This document shows positions 24,524 to 31,940 of a stretch of 35,338 nucleotides of DNA, piece after piece (position 1 is the first letter of the stretch; every line of letters starts with the position of its first letter). The stretch lies in assembly GCA_964601355.1 (NCBI GenBank), contig CAZRNB010000015.1, forward strand, positions 1 through 35,338, read 5' to 3'. Source of the stretch: CAZRNB01 sp964601355. Lineage in GTDB: Bacteria; Planctomycetota; Phycisphaerae; Sedimentisphaerales; Anaerobacaceae. Below the pieces are notes generated by a model. That model worked only from the letters and a program-made list of their open reading frames with translations. It was not told the DNA's origin and searched no databases. A program made the position numbers and the translations under genes.

Positions 24524-25784
24524 GATTGCCCAGCGCGAATATCTTGATGTCGTCCGGACGAAGACGTTTATACTGAGCATCCTGATGACGCCGGCGATAA
24601 TCGGAATAGTGTTTTTCATCAATAGCCGAACCAGGCGCAGTTTCACCGGGCCGCGTCCGCCCAGAGAAGTTGTTGTAGCCGACCTGACTAATGAACTGGC
24701 AGATGAGATTAAGGCCTCATTTGACCAGCACAACAAATCAAGTCCGCAGCGGCAGATAGTCCTGCAAGATTTTGCCGCCGACAGCAGTTTAGATGAGTCG
24801 GCCAAAAAGAAAGTTCGCGCTGGTAAATTGGATGCGTATTTTGTATTAGACAAAGATTGTGTCAAAGGAAAAGGCAAAATCCATTCTTTTACTCGCGGTG
24901 CCAACATAGATGAGCTTGAGCTGCTTTCAACTGTTGAGGATGCGCTCAATAGCGCCGTTGTTAATCGTCGCTGCAGGTTGCGTAACGTTCCGCAGGAGCT
25001 TATGTCCGAGCTTCAGCGGCGAGTGCCGCGCGAGCGCGTGGACATCGGCTCGGCTTCGCAGCAGAAACGCCTCAGAGAAGGTGAGCAGGTCGCCAAGATG
25101 ATGATTCCTTTTTTCTTTATGTTCCTGATGTTCATGGGCATCTTCGGCATGGGCCAGCATATACTGACTAGTGTCATTGAGGAGAAAAATTCACGGGTGA
25201 TGGAGGTGCTGCTTTCAGCGGTAAGTCCGTTTGAGCTTATGGCCGGCAAGATTATAGGCCTGGCCGGCATCAGTTTAACCGTGATGGGTTTGTGGACCGC
25301 TGCTGCGGTTGGCACGGCTTATTATGGAGCCGCTCGCTGGTGGAATATAAGTTTAGAGATTCCAACGGAGATACTTCCATATTTTATAATTTACTTTGTT
25401 CTGGGTTTTTTGCTTTTCAGCTCGATCCTCGCCGGGGTTGGTGCGATTTGTAATACACTAAAAGAGGCACAAAGTCTTATGATGCCGATTAGCTTTATTT
25501 TTATTTTGCCGATGCTGCTCTGGTTCAATCTTGTTATGCACCCCAATAGTTTGTTAGCGAGGGTTTTGTCGTTTTTGCCGCCGTTGACGCCGATGATAAT
25601 GACGCTTCGGCTGGCCTCGGCTCAGCGGCCGCCTTTACTTGAGATCATCGCTTCGATCCTTTTGCTTGCGGCGTTTGTGCCGGCTACGGTGTGGGTGGCT
25701 GCGAAGGTCTTTCGAATCGGCGTCCTCATGTACGGCAAACGACCGGGACTGCGGGAAATCCTGCGCTGGGTGATGCAAAGTTAA
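24507..25784 (+). CDS. ABC-2 type permease (NatB-like)
   Basis: 425 aa from ATG 24507, preceded by GGAGGAG inside the end of the ATPase gene. Topology: one hydrophobic segment near residues 17-37 (TFILSILMTPAIIGIVFFI), a large outside domain of about 160 residues rich in charged residues, and a cluster of five membrane helices in the C-terminal half (for example PFFFMFLMFMGIFGMGQHI, IIGLAGISLTVMGLWTAAAVG, IIYFVLGFLLFSSILAGVG). The VIEEKNSRVMEVLLSAVSP motif before the second of these is typical of ABC-2 family 3 permeases. With the upstream ATPase it forms an exporter; the cargo is unknown. The twin-hairpin element after the stop probably terminates this operon. Confidence 0.9.
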   Translation: MRKILKIAQREYLDVVRTKTFILSILMTPAIIGIVFFINSRTRRSFTGPRPPREVVVADLTNELADEIKASFDQHNKSSPQRQIVLQDFAADSSLDESAKKKVRAGKLDAYFVLDKDCVKGKGKIHSFTRGANIDELELLSTVEDALNSAVVNRRCRLRNVPQELMSELQRRVPRERVDIGSASQQKRLREGEQVAKMMIPFFFMFLMFMGIFGMGQHILTSVIEEKNSRVMEVLLSAVSPFELMAGKIIGLAGISLTVMGLWTAAAVGTAYYGAARWWNISLEIPTEILPYFIIYFVLGFLLFSSILAGVGAICNTLKEAQSLMMPISFIFILPMLLWFNLVMHPNSLLARVLSFLPPLTPMIMTLRLASAQRPPLLEIIASILLLAAFVPATVWVAAKVFRIGVLMYGKRPGLREILRWVMQS

Positions 25785-25809
25785 AAACGAACCCCACGTA
25801 AAACGTGAA

Positions 25810-25884
25810 CCCCGTGTAAAACACGGGGCTAAATATTTTTTACATTTTTTTATTTAGCCCCCAGTTTTACTGGGGGTTTTTTAT
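25810..25884. terminator. Twin-hairpin element T1 after the ABC operon
   Basis: CCCCGTGTAAAACACGGGG (25810-25828), then CTAAATATT ... TATTTAG, then CCCCCAGTTTTACTGGGGG (25858-25876) and TTTTTTAT. The second hairpin with its T-run is a good intrinsic terminator. Same family as the elements at 30862-30912 and 33728-33782. A half-unit (CCCCACGTAAAACGTG) precedes it. Confidence 0.8.
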
Positions 25885-25982
25885 ATTCAAACCTTATTGC
25901 AAGACAAGCATGAATCTGGTATAAATACTCCGCCAGTATAAAGTCTGTGTCAGTCAGTATATAGTCAGTGTTCGTCAGTGTT

Positions 25983-27107
25983 ATGGAAGCAGCAGAATTA
26001 AAAACAGCGTTAGCAGGGCTTAAGAGCCGCGTTGAAGAAATTCGGGATTGTTTAGACTTGGCCGACAAACAATCTCAGCTAAAACGGCTCGAGGACAAAG
26101 TGGCCAAGGCAGGTTTCTGGGATAATCCGGATGCCGCACAGCGGGTAGTCTCACAATTAAGCGCACTTAAATCGGTAGTTGAGCCGGTGGTGGAATTGCA
26201 GCGCGAAATTAAAGACCTGCAGGAGCTATACGAATTGACCTCTGTTGCTGACCCTGATGAGCTGTCGCAGCTAACGGCGGATTTGACGGCGGCTGAAAAG
26301 AAATGTGAGCGGCTCGAGCTGGCGGGACTTCTGTCTCGGCCGCAGGATATGAAAAACTGCTTCTTCAGCATCCACGCGGGCGCAGGCGGCACGGAAAGCT
26401 GCGACTGGGTAAGTATGCTGCTTAGGATGTACAGCCGATTCTTTGACAGGTGCAAATACAAATTTAGAGAGCTCGACATTACTGCCGGCGAGGAAGCAGG
26501 TATAAGATCGATAACGCTGGGCGTCAGCGGGCCTTTTGCGTATGGAAAGCTATCGTGTGAGGTGGGTGTGCATCGGCTGGTACGGATAAGCCCCTTTGAT
26601 GCAAACAAACGCAGGCACACCAGCTTCGCCGCGGTGGACTGCGTGCCGGAATTTGATGAAGACATTGACGTCGAAATAAAAGAGGACGACATTGAGATAG
26701 ATTTTTACCGCTCAAGCGGTGCCGGCGGACAGCATGTAAATAAGGTAAGCTCAGCAGTGCGGATAAAGCATAAGCCGACCGGCATCGTAGTGCAATGTCA
26801 GAATGAAAGAAGCCAGCACAAAAACAAAGCTGAAGCAATGAAAATGCTCAAAGCGAAACTCTATATGTTGGAGCAGCAAAAACGAGACGCCGAAACGGCA
26901 AAATTATATAGTGAAAAAGGTGAGATCGCCTGGGGCAATCAGATACGCAGCTACGTGCTGCAGCCTTATCAGATGGTTAAAGACCATCGAACGGGCTGCC
27001 AGACAGGTAACGTTCAGGCGGTGCTGGACGGAGAAATAGAAGAGTTTATTGAAGTTTATCTGCGGCACAGAGCCAGGGAAGAAATTCAAAAATCAAAATG
27101 CAAATAG
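25983..27107 (+). CDS. prfB: Peptide chain release factor 2
   Basis: 374 aa from ATG 25983. A GTG at 25968 is in frame but adds only repeat-derived residues (CAGT-rich sequence). RF2 recognises UGA and UAA in the ribosomal A site and triggers peptide release. Diagnostic features: the codon-recognition SPF tripeptide in ISPFDANKRRHTSF, which distinguishes RF2 from RF1, and GGQ in GAGGQHVNK. The sequence RDCLDLADKQSQLKRLE corresponds to the region that carries the programmed +1 frameshift in many bacteria. Here TTAGAC replaces CTTTGAC, so the gene is read in one frame. The last residues (IQKSKCK) come from an A-rich CAAAAATCAAAATG sequence like that near 10900. Confidence 0.95.
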   Translation: MEAAELKTALAGLKSRVEEIRDCLDLADKQSQLKRLEDKVAKAGFWDNPDAAQRVVSQLSALKSVVEPVVELQREIKDLQELYELTSVADPDELSQLTADLTAAEKKCERLELAGLLSRPQDMKNCFFSIHAGAGGTESCDWVSMLLRMYSRFFDRCKYKFRELDITAGEEAGIRSITLGVSGPFAYGKLSCEVGVHRLVRISPFDANKRRHTSFAAVDCVPEFDEDIDVEIKEDDIEIDFYRSSGAGGQHVNKVSSAVRIKHKPTGIVVQCQNERSQHKNKAEAMKMLKAKLYMLEQQKRDAETAKLYSEKGEIAWGNQIRSYVLQPYQMVKDHRTGCQTGNVQAVLDGEIEEFIEVYLRHRAREEIQKSKCK

Positions 27108-27111
27108 TTAT

Positions 27112-27155
27112 GAGTTCGTAGTTCACAGTTCATCGACGAACAACGAACTATGAAC
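27112..27155. repeat. GTTCATAGTTC-type repeat, upstream of pepA
   Basis: GAGTTCGTAGTTCACAG followed by TTCATCGACGAACAACGAAC and TATGAAC. It has an inverted character (GTTC against GAAC). A second, similar copy in the same orientation lies at 28733-28777, across the pepA stop codon. Confidence 0.7.
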
Positions 27156-27203
27156 AAAGAACATTTTTGATATTTGGTTTTCCTATAGCGGAAGGTCAAA
27201 AAA

Positions 27204-28742
27204 ATGAAAGAGATTATAAAGATCGATGTAAAAACACGGACGGCGGATTTCGGCAAATGTAAAACCGATGTGCTTGCCGTGGGACACTTTTCCAATGACA
27301 AAGGCCCACAAGGTCCGGCTGGACAGTTGAATAACAAGCTGGATGGTGCTATTGAACGGTCGATGAAATTGGGCGATTTCAAGGGCACTCTGGGAACCAG
27401 TGCCGTTGTCTATGGTAATGGAAAGATCGGGGCGAAGAGGGTTTTGCTCGTCGGCCTGGGTGAGAAGAAAAAGGCGGAGCTGGATATAGTCCGCAAGGCT
27501 GCCGCAGCCGCTGCTAAAAAGTCCGTCGAAATGAAAGCAGAAACTCTGGCTCTGACCCTGCATCAACCGTTTGAAAAACAGCTTGACACCGTGGCGGTGG
27601 GCAGAGCCTTGGCTGAGGGGACATACCTCGGCGGCTATCGTTATGATGAGTATGTTACCGGCAATGGAAACGGCCGGTTGAAACGGCTCAAAGTGGAGGT
27701 GATAGATTCCACTCCGGCTAAAACAAAAAAGCTGGCCAAAGGTCTGGCCTGCGGTGTTATTATCGGCAGAGCGCATAACTACGCACGAACGCTGGCGAAT
27801 CGTCCGGCCAATCTAATCCATCCCGCTGAACTTGCCGCTGCCGCGAAGGAGCTGGCCGGCAGCAACAAAAAGCTGAGCTGCACGGTCTTCGATGAAAAGC
27901 AGATGGCGACAAAAGGCATGGGCGGGGTTCTTGCCGTTGGAAGCGGCTCACAAAATAAGCCGAGATTTATTATCTTGAAATATAAACCGGCCGGTCAAGC
28001 CGCGAGAAAGCTGCCCACGGTGGCCCTGGTTGGTAAGGCAATAACCTTCGATTCCGGCGGATTGAGTATTAAGCCGGCGGATAGAATGGATGAGATGAAG
28101 CTGGATAAGACCGGCGGCATCGCGGTCATGGCTGCAATGAAAGCCGCGGCGGAGCTGCAGTTGCCGTTAAACGTTTTAGGCCTGATTCCATCAGCGGAGA
28201 ATCTGCCGAGCGGCTCAAGCTATCGGCCGGGGGACATCATTACCACGTTCAGCGGCAAAACGGTGGAGGTTCTCAATACCGATGCCGAGGGCAGAATGAT
28301 TCTTTGTGATGCACTGGCCTTCGCCACGAGGCAAAAGTGCAATATTATCATAGATGTAGCGACGTTGACCGGTGCCTGCATGGTGGCCCTTGGAAAGTTC
28401 AAGGCGGGTTTATTTGGCAACGACGAAAATCTTATAAAGCATCTGCAAACGGCGGCAGAGCAGAGCGGTGAAGCGGTCTGGCCTATGCCCAGCGGCGATG
28501 AGTATGCAGAAGAGATGAAAAGTAAGATTGCCGACCTTAAAAATAGCGGCGGCAAGTGGGGCGGCGCCTGCACGGCAGCGGCGTTTCTTAGGCAGTTTGT
28601 GGGCAACGCAAAATGGGCGCATCTTGATATCGCCGGCGTAGATATTTTTTCCAAGCCGACCGAGTTTAGTGCCGAAGGCTCCACCGGATTCGGTGTGCGA
28701 CTGCTTGTCACTTATCTTATGAACCTGGCAGATAGTTCATAG
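27204..28742 (+). CDS. pepA: Leucyl aminopeptidase (M17 family)
   Basis: 512 aa, start supported by GGAAGGT 7 nt upstream. A cytosolic, hexameric two-metal aminopeptidase that removes N-terminal residues from peptides. The C-terminal catalytic domain has the metal and catalytic segments VGKAITFDSGGLSIKP (Lys and Asp ligands near residues 278-283), MKLDKTGGIAVM and the family signature NTDAEGRMILCDAL. The N-terminal regulatory domain (residues 1-160) is present (SAVVYGNGKIGAKRVLLVGLGEKKK). The length is within the family range of about 480-510. The last residues SS and the stop codon lie in the downstream repeat. In several bacteria PepA also binds DNA; nothing here tests that. Confidence 0.95.
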   Translation: MKEIIKIDVKTRTADFGKCKTDVLAVGHFSNDKGPQGPAGQLNNKLDGAIERSMKLGDFKGTLGTSAVVYGNGKIGAKRVLLVGLGEKKKAELDIVRKAAAAAAKKSVEMKAETLALTLHQPFEKQLDTVAVGRALAEGTYLGGYRYDEYVTGNGNGRLKRLKVEVIDSTPAKTKKLAKGLACGVIIGRAHNYARTLANRPANLIHPAELAAAAKELAGSNKKLSCTVFDEKQMATKGMGGVLAVGSGSQNKPRFIILKYKPAGQAARKLPTVALVGKAITFDSGGLSIKPADRMDEMKLDKTGGIAVMAAMKAAAELQLPLNVLGLIPSAENLPSGSSYRPGDIITTFSGKTVEVLNTDAEGRMILCDALAFATRQKCNIIIDVATLTGACMVALGKFKAGLFGNDENLIKHLQTAAEQSGEAVWPMPSGDEYAEEMKSKIADLKNSGGKWGGACTAAAFLRQFVGNAKWAHLDIAGVDIFSKPTEFSAEGSTGFGVRLLVTYLMNLADSS

Positions 28743-28777
28743 TTCATGGTTCATCGATAAACAACGAACAACGAACT
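28733..28777. repeat. GTTCATAGTTC-type repeat across the pepA stop codon
   Basis: AGTTCATAGTTCATGG, then TTCATCGATAAACAACGAAC and AACGAAC. The pepA stop codon (28740-28742) is within it. It is followed by low-complexity GTGAGTGGTGAG and AATTAACC tandem sequence up to 28835. Confidence 0.7.
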
Positions 28778-28854
28778 TTGGTGATTGGTGAGTGGTGAGT
28801 GGTTAATTAACCAATTAACAAATTAACCAATTAACTAAAAGAAACGAGACTTGA

Positions 28855-30168
28855 ATGAAAAGATTTGTCGCTTTGTTGGTGATTTTAATATCAACGGATG
28901 TCTGGGCGGCTTCGGAGAATTTCTGGCCAGCCTGGCGGGGACCAGACGGCACAGGTGCGGCCAGGAGCGGCAATCCACCCATTACGTGGAGCGAGACGGA
29001 AAACATTAAGTGGAAGGTCAAAGTGCCTGGGGACAGTTTATCAACCCCCGTTATCTGGGCAGATAAGGTTTTCTTCCTGACTGCGATTGAAACTGATAAG
29101 AAAGTCGAGCCGGCCGCCGATGCCAATTCGCAAACTGCCCCTGGCAGGATGAGCAAGCCTCCAACGGCCGTGTACAAATTTGACGTTGTCTGTATGGACA
29201 GGAAAACCGGCAATATCATCTGGCAGAAAACCGCACGGGAAGAAATGCCACACGAGGGGCATCATCTGCAAAATGGCAGTTTTGCCGCCTATTCGCCGGT
29301 GACCGATGGGAAGCACATCTGGGCTGGTTTCGGCTCACACGGGGTATATTGTTATGACTTTGATGGAAATCTCAAGTGGAGCAGAGACCTCGGCAGGATG
29401 AAAATACGCATGACTTTCGGCGAGGGCAGCTCGCCTGTGCCGGCAGGCAACGCCATAATCGTTGTTATGGACAATGAAGGTGAATCCTTCATTTATGCTC
29501 TCAACAAGGAAACGGGCGATACGCTTTGGCAAAAGGCTCGCGATGAGACCACTTCCTGGTCAAGTCCGATTGCCGTTGAGGTAAATGGAATAATGCAGGT
29601 TGTTACTAACGCGACCAGCTTTGTACGCTGCTATGACGTCAAGACAGGCGAGATTCTTTGGCAATGCAGTGGCCAGACAGCCGGTGTAATTCCTTCGCCC
29701 GTCAGCGGTTTTGGCAAGGTATTTTGCACAAGCGGATTCAAAGGAAACGCCCTGCAGGCAATTGAGCTTGGTCATACCGGCGATATTTCCGATTCCAACG
29801 CCATAAGCTGGCAGGTGAAAAAGGCAACTCCTTATGTCCCGTCGCCGCTGTTGTTTGGCGATAAGCTTTACGTTTGCTCAGCGAACAAAGCGGTAATTTC
29901 CTGTTATCGGGCTTCTACCGGCAAGGCCTATTATGTGGAACAGCCGCTTGAGGAAATGGGAGAGATTTTTGCTTCTCCGGTCGGTGCCGCCGACAGGGTC
30001 TATTTTGTCGGACGTGACGGCGTGACAAAGGTAATTAAGAATACCGATGACTTTGCTGTTTTGGCGACAAACAAGCTCGATGACAGGTTCGATGCTTCGC
30101 CTGCCATTGTCGGCAATGAGCTTTTCCTGAAGGGGAAGGCCAATTTTTATTGCATTGCCAAGCCTTAA
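28855..30168 (+). CDS. Exported PQQ-type beta-propeller protein
   Basis: 437 aa. A signal peptide (residues 1-19, ending VWAAS) predicts export. The start of the mature protein is NFWPAWRGPDGTGAA, a segment typical of planctomycete and verrucomicrobial PQQ/WD40-like propeller proteins. Repeated blades carry the pattern of a D-x-K-T-G-x-x-x-W turn: MDRKTGNIIWQK, LNKETGDTLWQK, YDVKTGEILWQC, YRASTGKAYYVEQ. About seven to eight blades fit the length. This family is related to quinoprotein dehydrogenases and to the assembly lipoprotein BamB. The catalytic PQQ- and calcium-binding residues of true dehydrogenases cannot be recognised here, so a structural or binding role is as likely as enzyme activity. 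Confidence 0.85.
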   Translation: MKRFVALLVILISTDVWAASENFWPAWRGPDGTGAARSGNPPITWSETENIKWKVKVPGDSLSTPVIWADKVFFLTAIETDKKVEPAADANSQTAPGRMSKPPTAVYKFDVVCMDRKTGNIIWQKTAREEMPHEGHHLQNGSFAAYSPVTDGKHIWAGFGSHGVYCYDFDGNLKWSRDLGRMKIRMTFGEGSSPVPAGNAIIVVMDNEGESFIYALNKETGDTLWQKARDETTSWSSPIAVEVNGIMQVVTNATSFVRCYDVKTGEILWQCSGQTAGVIPSPVSGFGKVFCTSGFKGNALQAIELGHTGDISDSNAISWQVKKATPYVPSPLLFGDKLYVCSANKAVISCYRASTGKAYYVEQPLEEMGEIFASPVGAADRVYFVGRDGVTKVIKNTDDFAVLATNKLDDRFDASPAIVGNELFLKGKANFYCIAKP

Positions 30169-30187
30169 GGAAGAATGTTTATTATTA

Positions 30188-30275
30188 CAGAGCCGCGACC
30201 GTTAGGGAGCGGTAGGATGAAGGATGATGGACGACGAACGACAGGAAACAGAGCCGCGACCGTAAGGGAGCGGTA
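30188..30275. repeat. Paired REP-like repeat (copies E and F)
   Basis: Direct copies AGCCGCGACCGTTAGGGAGC (30188-30213) and the CGTAAGGG variant (30249-30275), 61 bp apart, with a GATGATGGACGACGAACGA spacer. Copy F ends 7 bp before the folE start codon, and its GGGAG is the only Shine-Dalgarno-like sequence there. Confidence 0.75.
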
Positions 30276-30281
30276 AATAAA

Positions 30282-30857
30282 ATGAAGAAGGAAAATAACA
30301 AGGTTGATACCGAAAGAATAAGAAATGCTGTTAAGGAGATACTTTTAGCGGTAGGCGAGGACATTGACCGTGAGGGGCTGCGGAAGACGCCGGAGCGTGT
30401 CGCTAGGATGTATGCCGAGCTGTTGGCGGGCATGTACGAAGACCCTAAAGAGCATCTTCGCGGCGTTTTTACCGAAAACTATGACGAGATTGTTTTGCTG
30501 CGTGATATACCTTTTTACAGTATTTGCGAGCACCATTTGCTGCCCTTTATCGGCTCGGCTCACATTGCGTATTTGCCAAAGGGCAAGGTATTAGGCGTCA
30601 GCAAATTAGCTCGTATTGTAGATACTTTTGCCCGTCGGCTTCAGTCTCAGGAAAGGCTCACTTATCAGATAGCGGATTTTATAATGGATAGTCTTAAGCC
30701 GCAGGGTACTGCGGTTGTGCTGGAGGCTTCGCATAGCTGTATGACTATTCGCGGCATAAAAAAGCCGGGCTCAGTTATGGTGACATCAGCGCTTCGTGGG
30801 ATATTTAGGAAAGACCCAAGAACCCGAAGCGAGGTACTAAGCCTGATGCATAAATAG
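30282..30857 (+). CDS. folE: GTP cyclohydrolase I
   Basis: 191 aa. Converts GTP to 7,8-dihydroneopterin triphosphate, the first step to folate, tetrahydrobiopterin and queuosine-type pterins. Zinc ligands are present: Cys82 with His85 in SICEHHLLPF and Cys153 in SHSCMTIRG. Other hallmarks are EGLRKTPERVARMY, KVLGVSKLARIVDTFARRLQSQERLTYQIADFI and the C-terminal SVMVTSALRG. The length matches the type I family. The downstream PTPS-like gene uses the product, so the two form a short pathway, although a twin-hairpin element lies between them. The ribosome site appears to be supplied by a REP-like repeat. Confidence 0.96.
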   Translation: MKKENNKVDTERIRNAVKEILLAVGEDIDREGLRKTPERVARMYAELLAGMYEDPKEHLRGVFTENYDEIVLLRDIPFYSICEHHLLPFIGSAHIAYLPKGKVLGVSKLARIVDTFARRLQSQERLTYQIADFIMDSLKPQGTAVVLEASHSCMTIRGIKKPGSVMVTSALRGIFRKDPRTRSEVLSLMHK

Positions 30858-30861
30858 GAAA

Positions 30862-30912
30862 CCCCCAGTAAAACTGGGGGCTAAATATTTAGCCCCCCAA
30901 TTTATTGGGGGG
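30862..30912. terminator. Twin-hairpin element T2 between folE and the PTPS-like gene
   Basis: CCCCCAGTAAAACTGGGGG (30862-30880), palindromic linker CTAAATATTTAG (30881-30892), CCCCCCAATTTATTGGGGGG (30893-30912). The two hairpins differ in sequence but each is self-complementary. Only GGTTATC follows, with no T-run, so termination is uncertain; it may be attenuation or processing within the pair. Confidence 0.75.
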
Positions 30913-30931
30913 TTATCATGCAAGGTTTTTT

Positions 30932-31816
30932 ATGCACAAGCTGGGCAGGCGCGTACGGTTCTCGGTTAATCCGTTCTTATCGCAGTCCACAGGACGCCTT
31001 ACGGTGGATAGTATCGGCTATAATTCGTATTGCTCTAAGCCGTCGGGTGAGGGACTATCAATATTCCTCGAATTATCCGTGGAGCTGGCCGGGCCGGTTG
31101 AGCCGAGCACGGGATTTATCGTCAATGTCAGCGATATTGACCGCAGCGTTCGGCAGTTTGTGGTGCCGGTCTTTTCTGAACGTATTAAAGGGGACTTTAA
31201 GCAGGCCGAACACATCGGCCTTTTCACCATTGCGGGGCTTTTAAGGTCGGCCTGGACGCAATTAGCGGATAGGTTCGGCGACGTTAAATTGAGCAGGTTA
31301 AGTTTGAAACTGAATCCTTTCAGAGAGGTGGCAATGGATTCGTATGATGCCGGCCTAATTTATTTTAGCGAGAAATTTGAATTTGCAGCGATGCACAAGC
31401 TGTGGAACGATAGTTTTACTGAGCAGCGCAATTTCGAGATTTTCGGCAGGTGTGCAAATCCGACCGGTCATGGGCACAACTACATTGTTGAAGTTACGAT
31501 AAAAAAGCCTGCGGCGGACGAGGACTTTTCCATAGCTGATTTTGAAAAGGTTGTTGATGAGGAGCTTATAAAGGTGGTGGATCATAGGAATTTGAATGAA
31601 GATGTTCCGGAGTTTGCCAAGGCCGACCCCGTTAGGAATCCTTTAAAATCCGATAATACAGAACAACAAGACATATTTTCTAACGGGGTCAATCCTACCG
31701 TTGAGAATATTGCTGTTTTTGCGTGGAATAGGCTTGTCGGCAAATTCAGCCCGGCGTCTCTGTACTGTATCACGGTCTGGGAAACCGACAGGACTTACTG
31801 CGCGTACTACGGATAA
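30932..31816 (+). CDS. 6-pyruvoyl-tetrahydropterin synthase / QueD-like protein with duplicated domain and an insert
   Basis: 294 aa from ATG 30932 (AAGG 6 nt upstream); a TTG at 30905 lies inside the preceding hairpin. The C-terminal half is a complete PTPS/QueD domain: EKFEFAAMHKLW with zinc ligand His155, FGRCANPTGHGHNY with catalytic Cys174 and zinc ligands His180/His182, the VDHRNLNEDVPEF strand with Asp-His, NPTVENIAVF and the terminal ITVWET. The family converts dihydroneopterin triphosphate, the FolE product, to pyruvoyl-tetrahydropterin or 6-carboxy-tetrahydropterin. The N-terminal half (residues 10-145) has a similar plan (RFSVNPF, LSVELAGPVEPSTGFIVNVSDIDRSVR) without the metal and catalytic residues, so it is a degenerate tandem copy. 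Residues 232-253 are an extra stretch encoded by a palindromic insert. Confidence 0.88.
   Translation: MHKLGRRVRFSVNPFLSQSTGRLTVDSIGYNSYCSKPSGEGLSIFLELSVELAGPVEPSTGFIVNVSDIDRSVRQFVVPVFSERIKGDFKQAEHIGLFTIAGLLRSAWTQLADRFGDVKLSRLSLKLNPFREVAMDSYDAGLIYFSEKFEFAAMHKLWNDSFTEQRNFEIFGRCANPTGHGHNYIVEVTIKKPAADEDFSIADFEKVVDEELIKVVDHRNLNEDVPEFAKADPVRNPLKSDNTEQQDIFSNGVNPTVENIAVFAWNRLVGKFSPASLYCITVWETDRTYCAYYG
31625..31690. repeat. In-frame palindromic insert inside the PTPS-like gene
   Basis: GACCCCGTTAG (31625-31635) and its exact reverse complement CTAACGGGGTC (31680-31690) bound a 66-bp, 22-codon stretch. Family members normally run from LNEDVPEF almost directly into NPTVEN. The arms match those of the prepilin insert (853-864 and 968-979), although the reading phase differs by one. 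Confidence 0.75.
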
Positions 31817-31940
31817 AAGAATATTTCCATAATCTTCGACTGCAGGATTGACGTTTGCCAGTCCGATAGTTACAATCTTGCGGTTTTTGATTAAATATTA
31901 AAGAAATGCGGTTTTTAATTTAATGCAGGGCAATAAAACT

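Noticed and set aside
31018..31230. Overlapping frames on both strands of the PTPS-like N-terminal half
   Set aside because: The frame from 30932 is continuous to the intact C-terminal domain and has a similar fold pattern; the others have no recognisable content.
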